This document shows, piece after piece, positions 17,600 through 26,829 of a stretch of 56,389 nt of DNA; positions within the stretch are counted from its first letter, which is position 1; every line of letters starts with the position of its first letter. The DNA comes from Prevotella sp. UBA6447 (GTDB taxonomy: Bacteria; Bacteroidota; Bacteroidia; Bacteroidales; Bacteroidaceae). The stretch covers positions 1 to 56,389 of the forward strand of contig DJOD01000056.1 of the NCBI GenBank assembly GCA_002437115.1. Reading direction: 5' to 3'. The position numbers and the translations under genes were made by a program. Under the pieces are notes generated by a model. The model did no database searches, had not been told where the DNA came from, and was given only the letters and a program-made list of their open reading frames with translations.

Positions 17600-20209
17600 T
17601 CACAGCCCCAGGTAGAGACAGTAGAAGCCAGGGTATTTGTCGAGTCCGCCCTTTGTGCCCGACCCGTCCCTCTGCAGTATGTTGAAATTTTCGACCGTCC
17701 AGTGCTTTGGCGACGAGAAACGCTTGGTGAGGTCAGCTCCATCCACGGGTGTGAAGCCTGAAGCCTCCACAAGATACCGTTCGGTGATGTCGTTGGCGGC
17801 AACAGTCTCGTCCTGTCGCAGGAGTTTCACCTCACTGACGCGGAACTCCTGTTGCGTGTAGCCTGACAACAAGTCGGCTTGGAAGCCCAAGGTGACTTCT
17901 TGGTCACGGTCGAGAGTGAACGTGATGCCGTAGGGAAACTTGGCTCCCACAAGGTCCTGGAGCGGGCAGGAGGCGATGCTTGCGTCCTGCAGCTCGGCCG
18001 TAGCGCAGGAGTCCGTGGCCACATAGATGTAGCCGGTTGGGATGTGCCAGTTGTTCTCAAGAGTGGCTCCGAAGAAATAGCGTCCCGCCTGAAGGTGCAC
18101 CTTACGGTAGATGCGCGCGTTGGCCAGGTTTCCCTCCGTGTTGTCCTGCCGGTTGTCCCACACTCCGAGGTTTAGGCAGTTGTAGCCTGGATAGTTATCT
18201 ATACCATGGCGAATTCCCAGACTTCCATCTGGAATGTTGTAGTTTTCGACAGTCCAGTATTTGGGTGTTCCGTAACGTGTGCCAGCCTGGTCCGAACGAC
18301 TAAAGTGATTGGCCTCCACGAGCAGTTCCTTCGTCATGTCATTGGCCGCCACCCAGGTAGCCACACTTCCGCCCACCCTCTCATTGGCTAATTTCTGGTA
18401 AGCGGCTGCCAAAGCCTCGCGCATCGTGTTGAGCCTGGCGGTGCCATCCTCTTTTTTGCAGGCCAAGGCTTCGTCTACCAGTTTGGCCAAGGCCTCATAG
18501 TTCTTTTTCGACCGTTTGCCCGTGTTTTCTGAGACCGATGCCTCCAGCGCGGCTATTTCCTCGTTTACCGCCTGTAGGGTCTGCTGCAGGTTGTCCCATA
18601 CCGTGCCCTGATTGCCGAATGTCATTTGAAACACGGGGGCAATGTCGTTGCATCTCGTGGAGGGAATATCCACATACAACCCGTCTGCGTCTTGCCGGAA
18701 GCTGACAGTGCCGTGTCCTAACAGTTCCACCTTATCCACTTTTCCGCTGTACGACGGAGCCAGCGATCCGAAAGCCTTCAGGCGATAGCTTCCTGCCTCG
18801 GGCCACGCCATGATGGTGGCAAACACCGTGTCATGGCACTCCACGTAGCGCACGTCAGCCGACGAGTAATTGTTGCCCTCGTTGAAGCCCTGCGCGTTCA
18901 GGGGTTGGGAGGCTTCGGCCAATGGTCCCTCGCCAAACGTCTTCCATGTGCGGGTGCCATAGATGCTCGCACCGTTGACACGCATCCATCTTCCTATGTC
19001 TTCCACGATGGCCCGCTCCTTCTCGTCAATGGTTCCGTTGCCCTTGATGGGTATGTTGAGCAGCAGGTTACCATTTTTCGACACGATGTCGACCAGCATG
19101 CGGATGACCTGCGAGGCAGGCTTGTAGCCGTTGGCGTTGTAGGTTCCTTGGCTGTAGTGCCAATCGCCAATGCATGTGCAGGTTTGCCAGTATTTGTTCT
19201 GAGGCCTGTCCGGGATGCCTCGCTCCACATCCCATAGTATACTTTCCTTTTGCTTGTCATCGAGAATTTTTCCCATCACGACGGCTTCGTTTTTTCCGCC
19301 GTGGCGAGACATGCTGGTGTTGTAGAAGTCGGCGAGGATGTTGAGCCCGATGGTGTCGATCACTCCGTAGAATGGTAGCACGGTGTCGTCGAAGTAGAGC
19401 ATCTGCGGGTCATAGTCGCGCACCACCTGCAACACGCGGTTCTGGAACTTGCGCATGTATTCCGCCGAAGGTTGCGCCGCCCCATTGCCCCATGCCCATT
19501 GACTATGAATGGTTCCGCTGTTGTCCCATCCCTTGCTGTGCGGGTGGTTTTGGGCGTAGAGATCTTGCGGGTCATAGCCTTCCCACCATGTGCCCTTGCC
19601 ATCGGCCTCCGTCAGGTTTCCATCGTAAGGCTGCGAGGGCTCCAGCCATGTCCAGGCATGGCTGGCATGGATGCTCACACCAAGGGGCAAGCCATATTTC
19701 TTGCACGCTGCACTCCAGCCTCCAAGCAGGTCCCTCTTCGGTCCCATGTTACAGGAATTCCATGGTTGATAGGGTGAATTCCAGAGGTCAAAATTGTCGT
19801 GGTGATTGCCCAAGGCCATGAAGTAGCGCGCGCCAGCCTCCTTGTAAAGCTTCACAAGCTCATCGGGATTCCACTTGTCGGCCTTCCAATTGTGAATGAG
19901 ATCCTTGAGCCCCACGCCGTCCTTGGGCGATCCGAAATGGCTGGTCTGCCAGTTCCACTGCAGGGTGCCGGGATAATAGAGAAAACGGGCATACCAGTCG
20001 CCGTCCTCGGCTTCGCATTGCGGCCCCCAATGGGCCCAAATGCCAAACTTGGCGTCCTGAAACCATTCTGGGCAGTCCCATTGGCTAACACTTGTCCACT
20101 CTGGGGTGTAGCAGCCTGCTTTTAGGGGCATGTCGGCTTCTTGTGCTACCACCGAAAGTGAGAGGGCCAACGAGGCGGCCAGTAATGGAAATCGTAGGTT
20201 TTGTTTCAT
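17600..20209 (-). CDS. Alpha-L-fucosidase, GH29, interrupted before its C-terminal domains
   Basis: 869 residues up to the first stop; the uninterrupted gene would span 17123-20209 (1,028 codons plus stop). A signal peptide ends near residue 22. The GH29 barrel is clear: WFQDAKFGIWAHWGPQCEAEDGDWYARF, GARYFMALGNHHDNFDLWNS, and the nucleophile segment MLYFDDTVLPFYG, where Asp274 or Asp275 is the likely nucleophile. Behind the catalytic part come a helical linker (about 540-620) and two similar carbohydrate-binding-like beta repeats, the second cut by TGA at 17600-17602. The enzyme removes alpha-linked fucose from host or plant glycans. The catalytic part is intact and may still work if exported. 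First gene of the GH29-GH43 operon; TATTTTTG box at 20279-20286. Confidence 0.85.
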   Translation of the reverse strand: MKQNLRFPLLAASLALSLSVVAQEADMPLKAGCYTPEWTSVSQWDCPEWFQDAKFGIWAHWGPQCEAEDGDWYARFLYYPGTLQWNWQTSHFGSPKDGVGLKDLIHNWKADKWNPDELVKLYKEAGARYFMALGNHHDNFDLWNSPYQPWNSCNMGPKRDLLGGWSAACKKYGLPLGVSIHASHAWTWLEPSQPYDGNLTEADGKGTWWEGYDPQDLYAQNHPHSKGWDNSGTIHSQWAWGNGAAQPSAEYMRKFQNRVLQVVRDYDPQMLYFDDTVLPFYGVIDTIGLNILADFYNTSMSRHGGKNEAVVMGKILDDKQKESILWDVERGIPDRPQNKYWQTCTCIGDWHYSQGTYNANGYKPASQVIRMLVDIVSKNGNLLLNIPIKGNGTIDEKERAIVEDIGRWMRVNGASIYGTRTWKTFGEGPLAEASQPLNAQGFNEGNNYSSADVRYVECHDTVFATIMAWPEAGSYRLKAFGSLAPSYSGKVDKVELLGHGTVSFRQDADGLYVDIPSTRCNDIAPVFQMTFGNQGTVWDNLQQTLQAVNEEIAALEASVSENTGKRSKKNYEALAKLVDEALACKKEDGTARLNTMREALAAAYQKLANERVGGSVATWVAANDMTKELLVEANHFSRSDQAGTRYGTPKYWTVENYNIPDGSLGIRHGIDNYPGYNCLNLGVWDNRQDNTEGNLANARIYRKVHLQAGRYFFGATLENNWHIPTGYIYVATDSCATAELQDASIASCPLQDLVGAKFPYGITFTLDRDQEVTLGFQADLLSGYTQQEFRVSEVKLLRQDETVAANDITERYLVEASGFTPVDGADLTKRFSSPKHWTVENFNILQRDGSGTKGGLDKYPGFYCLYLGL

Positions 20210-20278
20210 CGCTAAAAAGAAATTATAAGATAGGTTGTAAAGAAAGAGATTTCTCTATGCATGTTGTTTATTCGCTTG

Positions 20279-20286
20279 CAAAAATA
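20279..20286 (-). promoter_or_regulatory. -7 box (TATTTTTG) for the GH29-GH43 operon
   Basis: It matches TAnnTTTG on the minus strand, about 70 bp before the GH29 ATG. Confidence 0.5.
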
Positions 20287-20403
20287 CAAACTTTTCCAGC
20301 CAAGGCCATCGCATTTTATTTACTGATAATAGGACAATCTTGACACAACCCATACAAGAAAATCCCTTATTTCCCCTTTGCCCCCTTATGTTATCAAAAT
20401 CGT

Positions 20404-21260
20404 TCACAACTTACAGAATCTGTATTCCTGTGGCGTCAGCCCCGTGATTTTCTTGAAAAGGCGGATAAAATAAGACGCGTCGCTAAAGCCCAACTTGTAT
20501 GCTATCTCCTTGCAGGGCAAGTCTTCGGTGATGAGCGTGATCTGAGCCTTTTCTATTTTCTTCTTGTTGATATATTGTAGGGGAGTGGTGCCGAAGGTGG
20601 CACGGAATAGGCGCACAAGGTAAGGTGTGGAGACGCAAGCGACGCTGGCGAGCTGGTCCAAGGTGATGGGCTCGCACAGGTTTGCGCTGACATACGACAG
20701 GACCTTCATCATGCGCTCATTGAAGGTCCACGGCTTGAGGGTGGCATTCCTGAGAAAATCGGACATGAGCATGAGGATCGCGCTGCGCAGGCGCATCTTC
20801 TCCCACTGTTTCATCATGTTGTAGCGTTTCACATAGTCCACAAAGGTCGCCATGTTGTCATACGACTGGGGGTTACTCTCAGGTAACTTGGCCTCGGGAT
20901 GCTCTTCGCACATGTTGCCAAAGAGTGCCACGTCGAGATCCCGGGCCGTGACTTCGGTCGGGAAACAGTAATGCTCGAAGAGATCAACCTGGTCCCTGAA
21001 GCCTTCGTAGACGTGTAGGTAGTAATGGTCGAAAATGCCATGGCACTCATAGGAATGCACCATGTGAGCCGGTATCATGTAGAGGTGGCCTGGAATCAAG
21101 CTGATGGTGCGCCCGCTCATGTGTACCTGCGCCTCGCCCCGGGTGACGCAATAGATGCGCGTGAACGGCGAACTGACATCTGCCAGTTCCAGTCGCCATC
21201 GTGGTGGGCGAACCCCACATTGAGCATCTGCAAGTTGAACGATTCTATAGGTATTTGCAT
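20404..21260 (-). pseudogene. AraC-family regulator, broken by a single-base frameshift near its N-terminus
   Basis: The largest open frame (20404-21120, 238 residues) contains the end of a cupin-like sensor domain (ISLIPGHLYMIPAHMVHSYECHG) and two C-terminal helix-turn-helix motifs (LDQLASVACVSTPYLVRLFRATFGTTP and CKEIAYKLGFSDASYFIRLFKKITGLTPQEYR). Upstream, an ATG at 21258-21260 opens a good N-terminus (IPIESFNLQMLNVGFAHHDGDWNW) in another frame. A one-base shift at about 21183-21187 joins it to ADVSSPFTRIYCVTRGEAQVHMSG. The gene lies upstream of, and on the same strand as, the GH29-GH43 operon and would be its natural activator. A sequencing error is possible. Confidence 0.75.
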
Positions 21261-21355
21261 GGTGAATGTAGAGGGAAGGATGTTAGCTTTCCAATAGGTA
21301 TAATCCTCTCTTGGGCAAAATTAAGGATTTTACTGGTCACGACCAAGTAGAAGAG

Positions 21356-21392
21356 TGAGAAAACAGGCGGCCAACGCATTCGTTAGCCGCCT
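21356..21392 (-). terminator. Intrinsic terminator of the MsbA-like gene
   Basis: A stem of 7 GC-rich pairs plus an inner 4-bp stem (21365-21371 with 21386-21392; 21373-21376 with 21381-21384) is followed by a T-run on the minus strand, just after the ABC gene stop. Confidence 0.75.
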
Positions 21393-21413
21393 GGATGGTT
21401 TATGGTCTATTAT

Positions 21414-23234
21414 TTATTGTTGCATGTCGTGCAGTTTCTTGTAATAGCCGTCGGCCGCCAGCAGGGAGGCGTGTGTGCCACGCTCCACAATGCGTCCCTC
21501 ATGGATGACGCAGATCTCGTCGGCGTTCTTGATAGTCGACAGACGGTGTGCGATGGCTATCGTGGTGCGCGTCTTCATGAGCTTGTAGAGCGCGTCTTGC
21601 ACCAGCCGCTCACTCTCGGTGTCGAGGGCCGACGTGGCCTCGTCAAGGATGAGAATGGGCGGATTCTTGAGAATGGCGCGCGCGATGCTGACACGCTGTC
21701 GCTGCCCGCCCGACAGGCGTCCGCCCCGGTCACCGATGTTGGTGTCGAAACCATGCTCCGACTCCATGATAAAGTCGTAGGCGTTGGCTATTTTCGCTGC
21801 CCGTATCACGTCATCCTTTGTGGCACTGTCCACACCAAAGGTGATGTTGTTGAGGAACGTGTCGTTGAAAAGGATAGCCTCCTGGTTGACATTGCCGATG
21901 AGCTGTCGCAAATCGTGTATGCCCAGGTCCTTCACGTTGATGCCGTCGATGAGCACCTCTCCCTCCTGTACATCATAATAACGGGGTATGAGATCCACCA
22001 GCGTCGACTTTCCACCGCCGCTCTGCCCCACCAGGGCCACGGTCTTTCCCTTGGGAATGATGAGGTTGATGTCGCGCAACACCCACTGTTGGTCATACTT
22101 GAACCCCACGTGGCGAAACTCTATCTCATGCTCAAACGAACGGATATGCATGGGATGTTCCTTCTCCTTGATGGTCACCTCTGCCTTCAGGATCTTGTCG
22201 ATGCGCTCCATCGAGGCCAGTCCCTTGGGGATGTTGTAGCTGGCTCTGGAGAAGTCTTTCAGCGGTTGCAGGATAGAGTAGAGCACCACCATATAATAAA
22301 TGAACGTCGGACCCGTGATTGTCTGGTTGTGGAGTACCAGGATGCCTCCAAACCAAAGCACAATGACAATCATCACCGTGCCGAGGAATTCGCTCATGGG
22401 GTGAGCCATCTGCTGGCGTATGTTGACGCGCATGATGTCGTTGCGGTAAGCAGAGTTCACCTTGTCGAAACGCCTGTTCATCTTTTCCTCCGCGCAGAAA
22501 GCCTTGATGATGCGCAGCCCGCCCAACGTTTCTTCCACTTGGCTCATGGTGTCGCTCCAAAGTGCTTGCGCCTTAATCGACTTGGCTTTCAACTTGCGCC
22601 CCACATAGCCCATGAACCACCCGAAAACCGGCACGAAGAGAATCGTGAAGAGTGTCAACTGCCATGAGATGACGAGCAATGTGGTAAAATAGACAACGAT
22701 GAGTATGGGGTTCTTGAAAATCATGTCGAGCGACGACATGATTGACGATTCGATTTCCTGCACATCACCGCTCATGCGAGCAATGATGTCACCCTTCCGT
22801 TCCTCACTGAAGAAGCCCAGCGAGAGCGAGGTGATTTTTTTGTAAAGCTGGTTGCGTATGTCGCGCACCACGCCTGTTCGGATAGGGATGATGGTTGCCG
22901 ACGAGAGAAAATAGGCACCTGTCTTCAGGAAGGTCATGAACGCCAGGGCCAGTCCGATGAAGAGTAGAGTAGTGGTGGCTCCCACCGAGGCGATGAGATC
23001 GTTGACATAAAAGTTCATGTTGTTCATCAGCACCTCCTTGTCGAGCGCCCAGGGCATGAGGCTTGTAGCCGCCTGTGCGTCACCCGTTTTAAACAGGATC
23101 TGCAACAGGGGAATGAGCGTGGCAAAGGAGAAGATGTTGAGCACCGCCGACAGGATGTTGAACAGCACGGAGAGTGCCAAGTATTTCTTGTAAGGCGGCA
23201 CAAACCGCCTGAGCACTTGCAGGAATTCTTTCAT
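21414..23234 (-). CDS. ABC exporter, MsbA/lipid-flippase type (permease-ATPase fusion)
   Basis: 606 residues, a half-transporter that works as a homodimer in the inner membrane. Six transmembrane helices lie in the first 330 residues. The ATPase domain shows Walker A (GQSGGGKST), the Q-loop region (IGNVNQEAILFNDTF), the signature LSGGQRQR, Walker B (ILILDEATSALD) and the switch histidine (AHRLSTI). Length and sequence fit MsbA-like lipid A/lipid exporters, but drug or peptide exporters of the same fold cannot be excluded. It follows miaB by 40 bp on the same strand. Confidence 0.85.
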   Translation of the reverse strand: MKEFLQVLRRFVPPYKKYLALSVLFNILSAVLNIFSFATLIPLLQILFKTGDAQAATSLMPWALDKEVLMNNMNFYVNDLIASVGATTTLLFIGLALAFMTFLKTGAYFLSSATIIPIRTGVVRDIRNQLYKKITSLSLGFFSEERKGDIIARMSGDVQEIESSIMSSLDMIFKNPILIVVYFTTLLVISWQLTLFTILFVPVFGWFMGYVGRKLKAKSIKAQALWSDTMSQVEETLGGLRIIKAFCAEEKMNRRFDKVNSAYRNDIMRVNIRQQMAHPMSEFLGTVMIVIVLWFGGILVLHNQTITGPTFIYYMVVLYSILQPLKDFSRASYNIPKGLASMERIDKILKAEVTIKEKEHPMHIRSFEHEIEFRHVGFKYDQQWVLRDINLIIPKGKTVALVGQSGGGKSTLVDLIPRYYDVQEGEVLIDGINVKDLGIHDLRQLIGNVNQEAILFNDTFLNNITFGVDSATKDDVIRAAKIANAYDFIMESEHGFDTNIGDRGGRLSGGQRQRVSIARAILKNPPILILDEATSALDTESERLVQDALYKLMKTRTTIAIAHRLSTIKNADEICVIHEGRIVERGTHASLLAADGYYKKLHDMQQ

Positions 23235-23274
23235 GGGTGGGTCTAATTATGCGTGTGGCCGCCGAAGCGCCTCC

Positions 23275-24654
23275 TTATTCGTTCACTACCTCTTCGCCCA
23301 GGAGCGTGGCCGATGAGCTGCCGGTGATTCTCACGCGGATCGTCTCGCCGATGTGGTGCTGCCCCTTGTTAATGACCACCGCTTTGTTCTGCGGCGTGCG
23401 TCCCATGAGCTGGTTGTGCCCTCGCTTGGCGAAACGCTCCAGCAAGACATCAAACACCTTGCCCTCATCCTTGCGGTTCTGCTCGGCCGACACCTCCGTC
23501 TGCAGATGTATCAGCTCATTGAGACGGCGTATTTTCTCCTCCTCGGGCACATTATCGGGCAAGTGCTTGGCCGCATAGGTGCCTGGGCGCTCACTGTACT
23601 TGAACATGAAAGCGGCGTCGAAGCCCACCTCCCTAACGAGCGAGAGCGTCTGTTGGTGGTCTTCCTCTGTCTCGTCATGGTAGCCCACGAAGATGTCGGT
23701 AGTGATGCCACAGTCGGGTATGATGCGGTGTATCGCCTCTATCTTGCCAAGATATTGCTCACGGGTGTACTTGCGGTTCATGAGCTTCAGGATTTTGTTG
23801 GAACCACTTTGCGCAGGGAAATGAATGTGGTGGCAGAGGTTGGGCTCGTCGGCGATGGCATGTAGGATATCCTCGGTCATGTCCTCGGGGTTGCTGGTGG
23901 TGAAACGCACGCGCATGGTGGGCACCTCGCGTGCCACCCGCCGCAACAGTTCGGCAAAGCTGCACACGTGTAGCTCCTGACCGCCATCTTCCTCGATGAT
24001 CACACCGTTTTCAGGTCGTTTTCCGTTAGGCAACAGCCCATAACTGTTCACGTTTTGTCCGAGCAGCGTCACCTCCTTGAAACCCTTTTCACGCAAGTCG
24101 CGCACCTCGGCAAGGATGCTCTCTACATCGCGCGAACGCTCACGTCCTCGGGTATAGGGCACGATGCAGTAGTGGCAGAAGTTGTTGCATCCACGCATGA
24201 TGCTCACGAACCCCGACACACGGTTCCCCCCAATGCGCTGTGGAAGTACATTGCGGTAGGTCTCTGTGGTGGAGAGATTCACGTCGATGGCCTTCTGCCC
24301 CACCTCGACGGCTGCGATCATCTCTGGCAGACTCAGGTAAGCGTCGGGGCCACACACAAGGTTGGCGTGGTGGTTCTTGATGAGGTCGTCCTTCACGCGC
24401 TCGGCCATGCAACCCAGCACGCCAAGGATGAGTTGGCGACCTTTCTTCTGCTCGGCATGGAGGGTGTCGAGGCGGTGACAAATCTTGTTCTCGGCGTTCT
24501 CGCGCACCGAGCATGTGTTGAGAAACACGGCATCGGCATCGGCCTCCACGTCAGTGGTGTCGTAGCCAGCCATCTTCATGATGGATGCCACCACTTCCGA
24601 GTCGGCCACGTTCATTTGGCAACCGTAAGTCTCAATGTAAAGTTTCTTGTTCAT
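23275..24654 (-). CDS. miaB: tRNA-2-methylthio-N6-dimethylallyladenosine synthase
   Basis: 459 residues, full-length MiaB. The N-terminal UPF0004 domain holds Cys ligands of the auxiliary cluster (YGCQMNVADSE; NTCSVRENAE; GVLGCMAERV). The radical-SAM triad is C-x3-C-x2-C in GCNNFCHYCIVPYTRGRE, and a C-terminal TRAM domain (MGRTPQNKAVVINKG ... GSSSATLLGEEV) binds tRNA. It adds the methylthio group to i6A37 of tRNAs that read codons starting with U. It sits between the PAP2 gene and the MsbA-like exporter on the minus strand. Confidence 0.95.
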   Translation of the reverse strand: MNKKLYIETYGCQMNVADSEVVASIMKMAGYDTTDVEADADAVFLNTCSVRENAENKICHRLDTLHAEQKKGRQLILGVLGCMAERVKDDLIKNHHANLVCGPDAYLSLPEMIAAVEVGQKAIDVNLSTTETYRNVLPQRIGGNRVSGFVSIMRGCNNFCHYCIVPYTRGRERSRDVESILAEVRDLREKGFKEVTLLGQNVNSYGLLPNGKRPENGVIIEEDGGQELHVCSFAELLRRVAREVPTMRVRFTTSNPEDMTEDILHAIADEPNLCHHIHFPAQSGSNKILKLMNRKYTREQYLGKIEAIHRIIPDCGITTDIFVGYHDETEEDHQQTLSLVREVGFDAAFMFKYSERPGTYAAKHLPDNVPEEEKIRRLNELIHLQTEVSAEQNRKDEGKVFDVLLERFAKRGHNQLMGRTPQNKAVVINKGQHHIGETIRVRITGSSSATLLGEEVVNE

Positions 24655-24747
24655 AATTTCCTAAGATTTGAAGAATGTGATGAGGGGAATGTCGGTTTGC
24701 AAAGCCTCCTGTTGTCCCACCGACACTTGCCACGGATTCAACAAGCG

Positions 24748-25704
24748 CTAACAAGTCTTGTCGTAGACGCGTCCCCAAAGCAAATAGAAGACGACACCTG
24801 CAACCAGTCCGCCTACCACATCAATGGCGTAATGCGCGCGTATGTAGACCGTGGCAAAACAGATGAGCGTGGCAAAGGGAAGCAAGCAGAAGAAAAGCTT
24901 GCGGTTTCGGGTGCGCCACGTCAGCAACAGGCAGACCACCGATATGCCAACGTGAGAGGAAGGAAATGCCGCCGTGGGCCGCTCACCCGAGGTGTGAAGC
25001 TCGGCCACGAGATTGTAGAACGGGCCATCGATCCATCCCGGCGAGGTCATCATGTCGGTATGGGTCAAAAAATAGTCGCCCACACTGGGGAAGACTCCCT
25101 TGGCCACCTGGTCTATGCCGACGGCGTGATAGTAGTACATGGGGCCCGTGACGGGCACCACGTCGAAAATCAAATAAAACGCGAAAAACGAGGCAAGCAC
25201 CACAAACGCCGCGCGCTCAAACTGCTCATAGCGGCAGAAGAAATAGAAGAGCACCGTGGTGGCGATGATGGGGAAATAGCTGGCATAAGCCATGTTCATC
25301 AGCTCGCTGAAGAACGCCTGCGGGAAACGTTGCGAGAAGAGCAGCGCGGGCTGGCATCCGAAGATTCTCTGCTCGAGCGAGGCAAACACAGGGTCGAGGT
25401 TGGGGAAGAGCTTGTTGAGCTCATAGGTGTCAGCATACCAGGTGCTGAGCAGCACCAGCTGCAACAGCACGCGCAGCAGCCTCGTGAGACGGCAGGGCAC
25501 CAGCCTGTAGACCACCCACATGGCGATGGTAATGGCTCCGAGCCTCACGCGCCCCCAAACCATGGCCTCGGGGTTACCGAGCTTGGTCGACGCAAACAGC
25601 ACGATGAGCAGCGTCAGGGCCACATAGGCCAGCGTGACCCACTCCAGCGCCATCAGCCCGCGGTGGGGCTTGCGCTCCAGTTCGATGTATCTTGACAATC
25701 TCAT
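24748..25704 (-). CDS. PAP2-superfamily membrane enzyme (inositol phosphorylceramide synthase-like)
   Basis: 318 residues from the ATG that overlaps the upstream stop in TGATG; the frame could start 9 bp earlier at a TTG, but the overlap argues for the ATG. Several hydrophobic helices. PAP2 motifs are seen as RPTAAFPSSHVG (motifs 1/2 fused, with the SSH) and RAHYAIDVVGG (motif 3, catalytic His and Asp). The fused form resembles AUR1-like phosphosphingolipid synthases rather than the classic phosphatases, and Bacteroidales make inositol sphingolipids. A simple lipid phosphatase is the alternative. Co-transcribed with the epimerase-like SDR. Confidence 0.7.
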   Translation of the reverse strand: MRLSRYIELERKPHRGLMALEWVTLAYVALTLLIVLFASTKLGNPEAMVWGRVRLGAITIAMWVVYRLVPCRLTRLLRVLLQLVLLSTWYADTYELNKLFPNLDPVFASLEQRIFGCQPALLFSQRFPQAFFSELMNMAYASYFPIIATTVLFYFFCRYEQFERAAFVVLASFFAFYLIFDVVPVTGPMYYYHAVGIDQVAKGVFPSVGDYFLTHTDMMTSPGWIDGPFYNLVAELHTSGERPTAAFPSSHVGISVVCLLLTWRTRNRKLFFCLLPFATLICFATVYIRAHYAIDVVGGLVAGVVFYLLWGRVYDKTC

Positions 25705-26699
25705 CACAACCAATGGTTTTCCTTGTACCAGGTCACCGCCTCCGCCGCTCCCCGTCGGAGGTCGTAATGGGGATGGTATCCCAGCTCATCGCACGCCGGC
25801 TCAATGTCGCATCGCCAGTTGCGCTGCCTGAGAATATTGAACTTATCGTTGTTGAGGGCCGTCATCCGATGTGTCAGGCGACCCACATACTCGCCGAAGA
25901 AGGTGACGACGCGCAACATCCAGATGGGAGCTTTGACGCGCACCCACCAAGGATTCCCAAGCTCCTGGCGCAGGTAGTCGCTGAAGGTCGTCGACTGGTA
26001 GACGTTGCCGTCGGAGAGAAAATACTTGCGACCCGACATACCATGGTCGAGAGCGAGGAACACGGCCTGCACCACATCCTTTACATAGACAAACGTGATG
26101 TCTTGCCGCTGGAAGCCCACACTGAAGTCCACGTGTTGCTTGATGCTCTTGGCCATGAGGTAATAGTCTTTCTCGCGGGGGCCGTAGACGCCCGTGGGAC
26201 GGAGAACTATGTAGTTGAACGCGTTGCCGATGGAATCGAGATACTGCTCGGCCTTGAGCTTGCTGCGACCATAGGCTGTGTTGGGGCGCGGCGTGTCGTG
26301 CTCGGTGATTTCCTGGTAGGGCTGCGCCTCGCGTATGGCCCCGAAGACACTCAGGCTGCTCAGGTAGACGAATCGCCTCATCGGCATCCTGACTTTCAGG
26401 AGGGCATTGACAAGGTTCACGGTCCCTTGGTAGTTCACCCGCATGAAGTCGGATGCCTGCAGACACTTGGTAACGCCTGCGGCATGTACCACATAATCGA
26501 AATCATGTCCGTCGAGCGCTTGCGCCAAACGGTCTTCCGACGAAAAATCAAGGTCTATGAAATGAATGCGAGGGTCGCCCAGGTAGCGCCTCGAACTCGA
26601 CTGGCGCACACCAGCCCACGTTTCGAAGCCACGGCGCAAAGCCTCCTCCACTATGAAACTGCCAATGAACCCACTGGCACCAGTTATTAAAATCTTCAT
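25704..26699 (-). CDS. NAD-dependent epimerase/dehydratase (extended SDR)
   Basis: 331 residues. The N-terminal Rossmann motif is ILITGASGFIGSFIVEEAL (GxxGxxG), the active site has a Ser segment (YLSSLSVFG) and Y-x3-K in TAYGRSKLKAEQY, and RPTGVYGPREKDYY follows, as in nucleotide-sugar epimerases and 3-beta-HSD-like enzymes. It would act on a nucleotide sugar or a lipid-linked or sterol-like substrate; the pairing with a PAP2 lipid enzyme points to lipid or envelope metabolism. A very good promoter precedes it (TTTG at 26741-26744, 20 bp, TAACTTTG at 26713-26720). Confidence 0.8.
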   Translation of the reverse strand: MKILITGASGFIGSFIVEEALRRGFETWAGVRQSSSRRYLGDPRIHFIDLDFSSEDRLAQALDGHDFDYVVHAAGVTKCLQASDFMRVNYQGTVNLVNALLKVRMPMRRFVYLSSLSVFGAIREAQPYQEITEHDTPRPNTAYGRSKLKAEQYLDSIGNAFNYIVLRPTGVYGPREKDYYLMAKSIKQHVDFSVGFQRQDITFVYVKDVVQAVFLALDHGMSGRKYFLSDGNVYQSTTFSDYLRQELGNPWWVRVKAPIWMLRVVTFFGEYVGRLTHRMTALNNDKFNILRQRNWRCDIEPACDELGYHPHYDLRRGAAEAVTWYKENHWL

Positions 26700-26712
26700 C
26701 GTTAATGGTTTA

Positions 26713-26744
26713 CAAAGTTACGACATTTTAAAATTCTTAGCAAA
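26713..26744 (-). promoter_or_regulatory. Promoter of the SDR-PAP2 operon
   Basis: A minus-strand TTTG (26744-26741) and TAACTTTG (26720-26713) are separated by 20 bp, close to the Bacteroidetes consensus. The start is predicted at about 26707, 8 bp before the ATG. Confidence 0.75.
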
Positions 26745-26829
26745 ATAATCCTAACGAAATTAGGATGTTTCAATTCTTTTTAGTTAATTTGCACATATAT
26801 AAACCGACGTAGCTTAAAACCAAAAAGAT

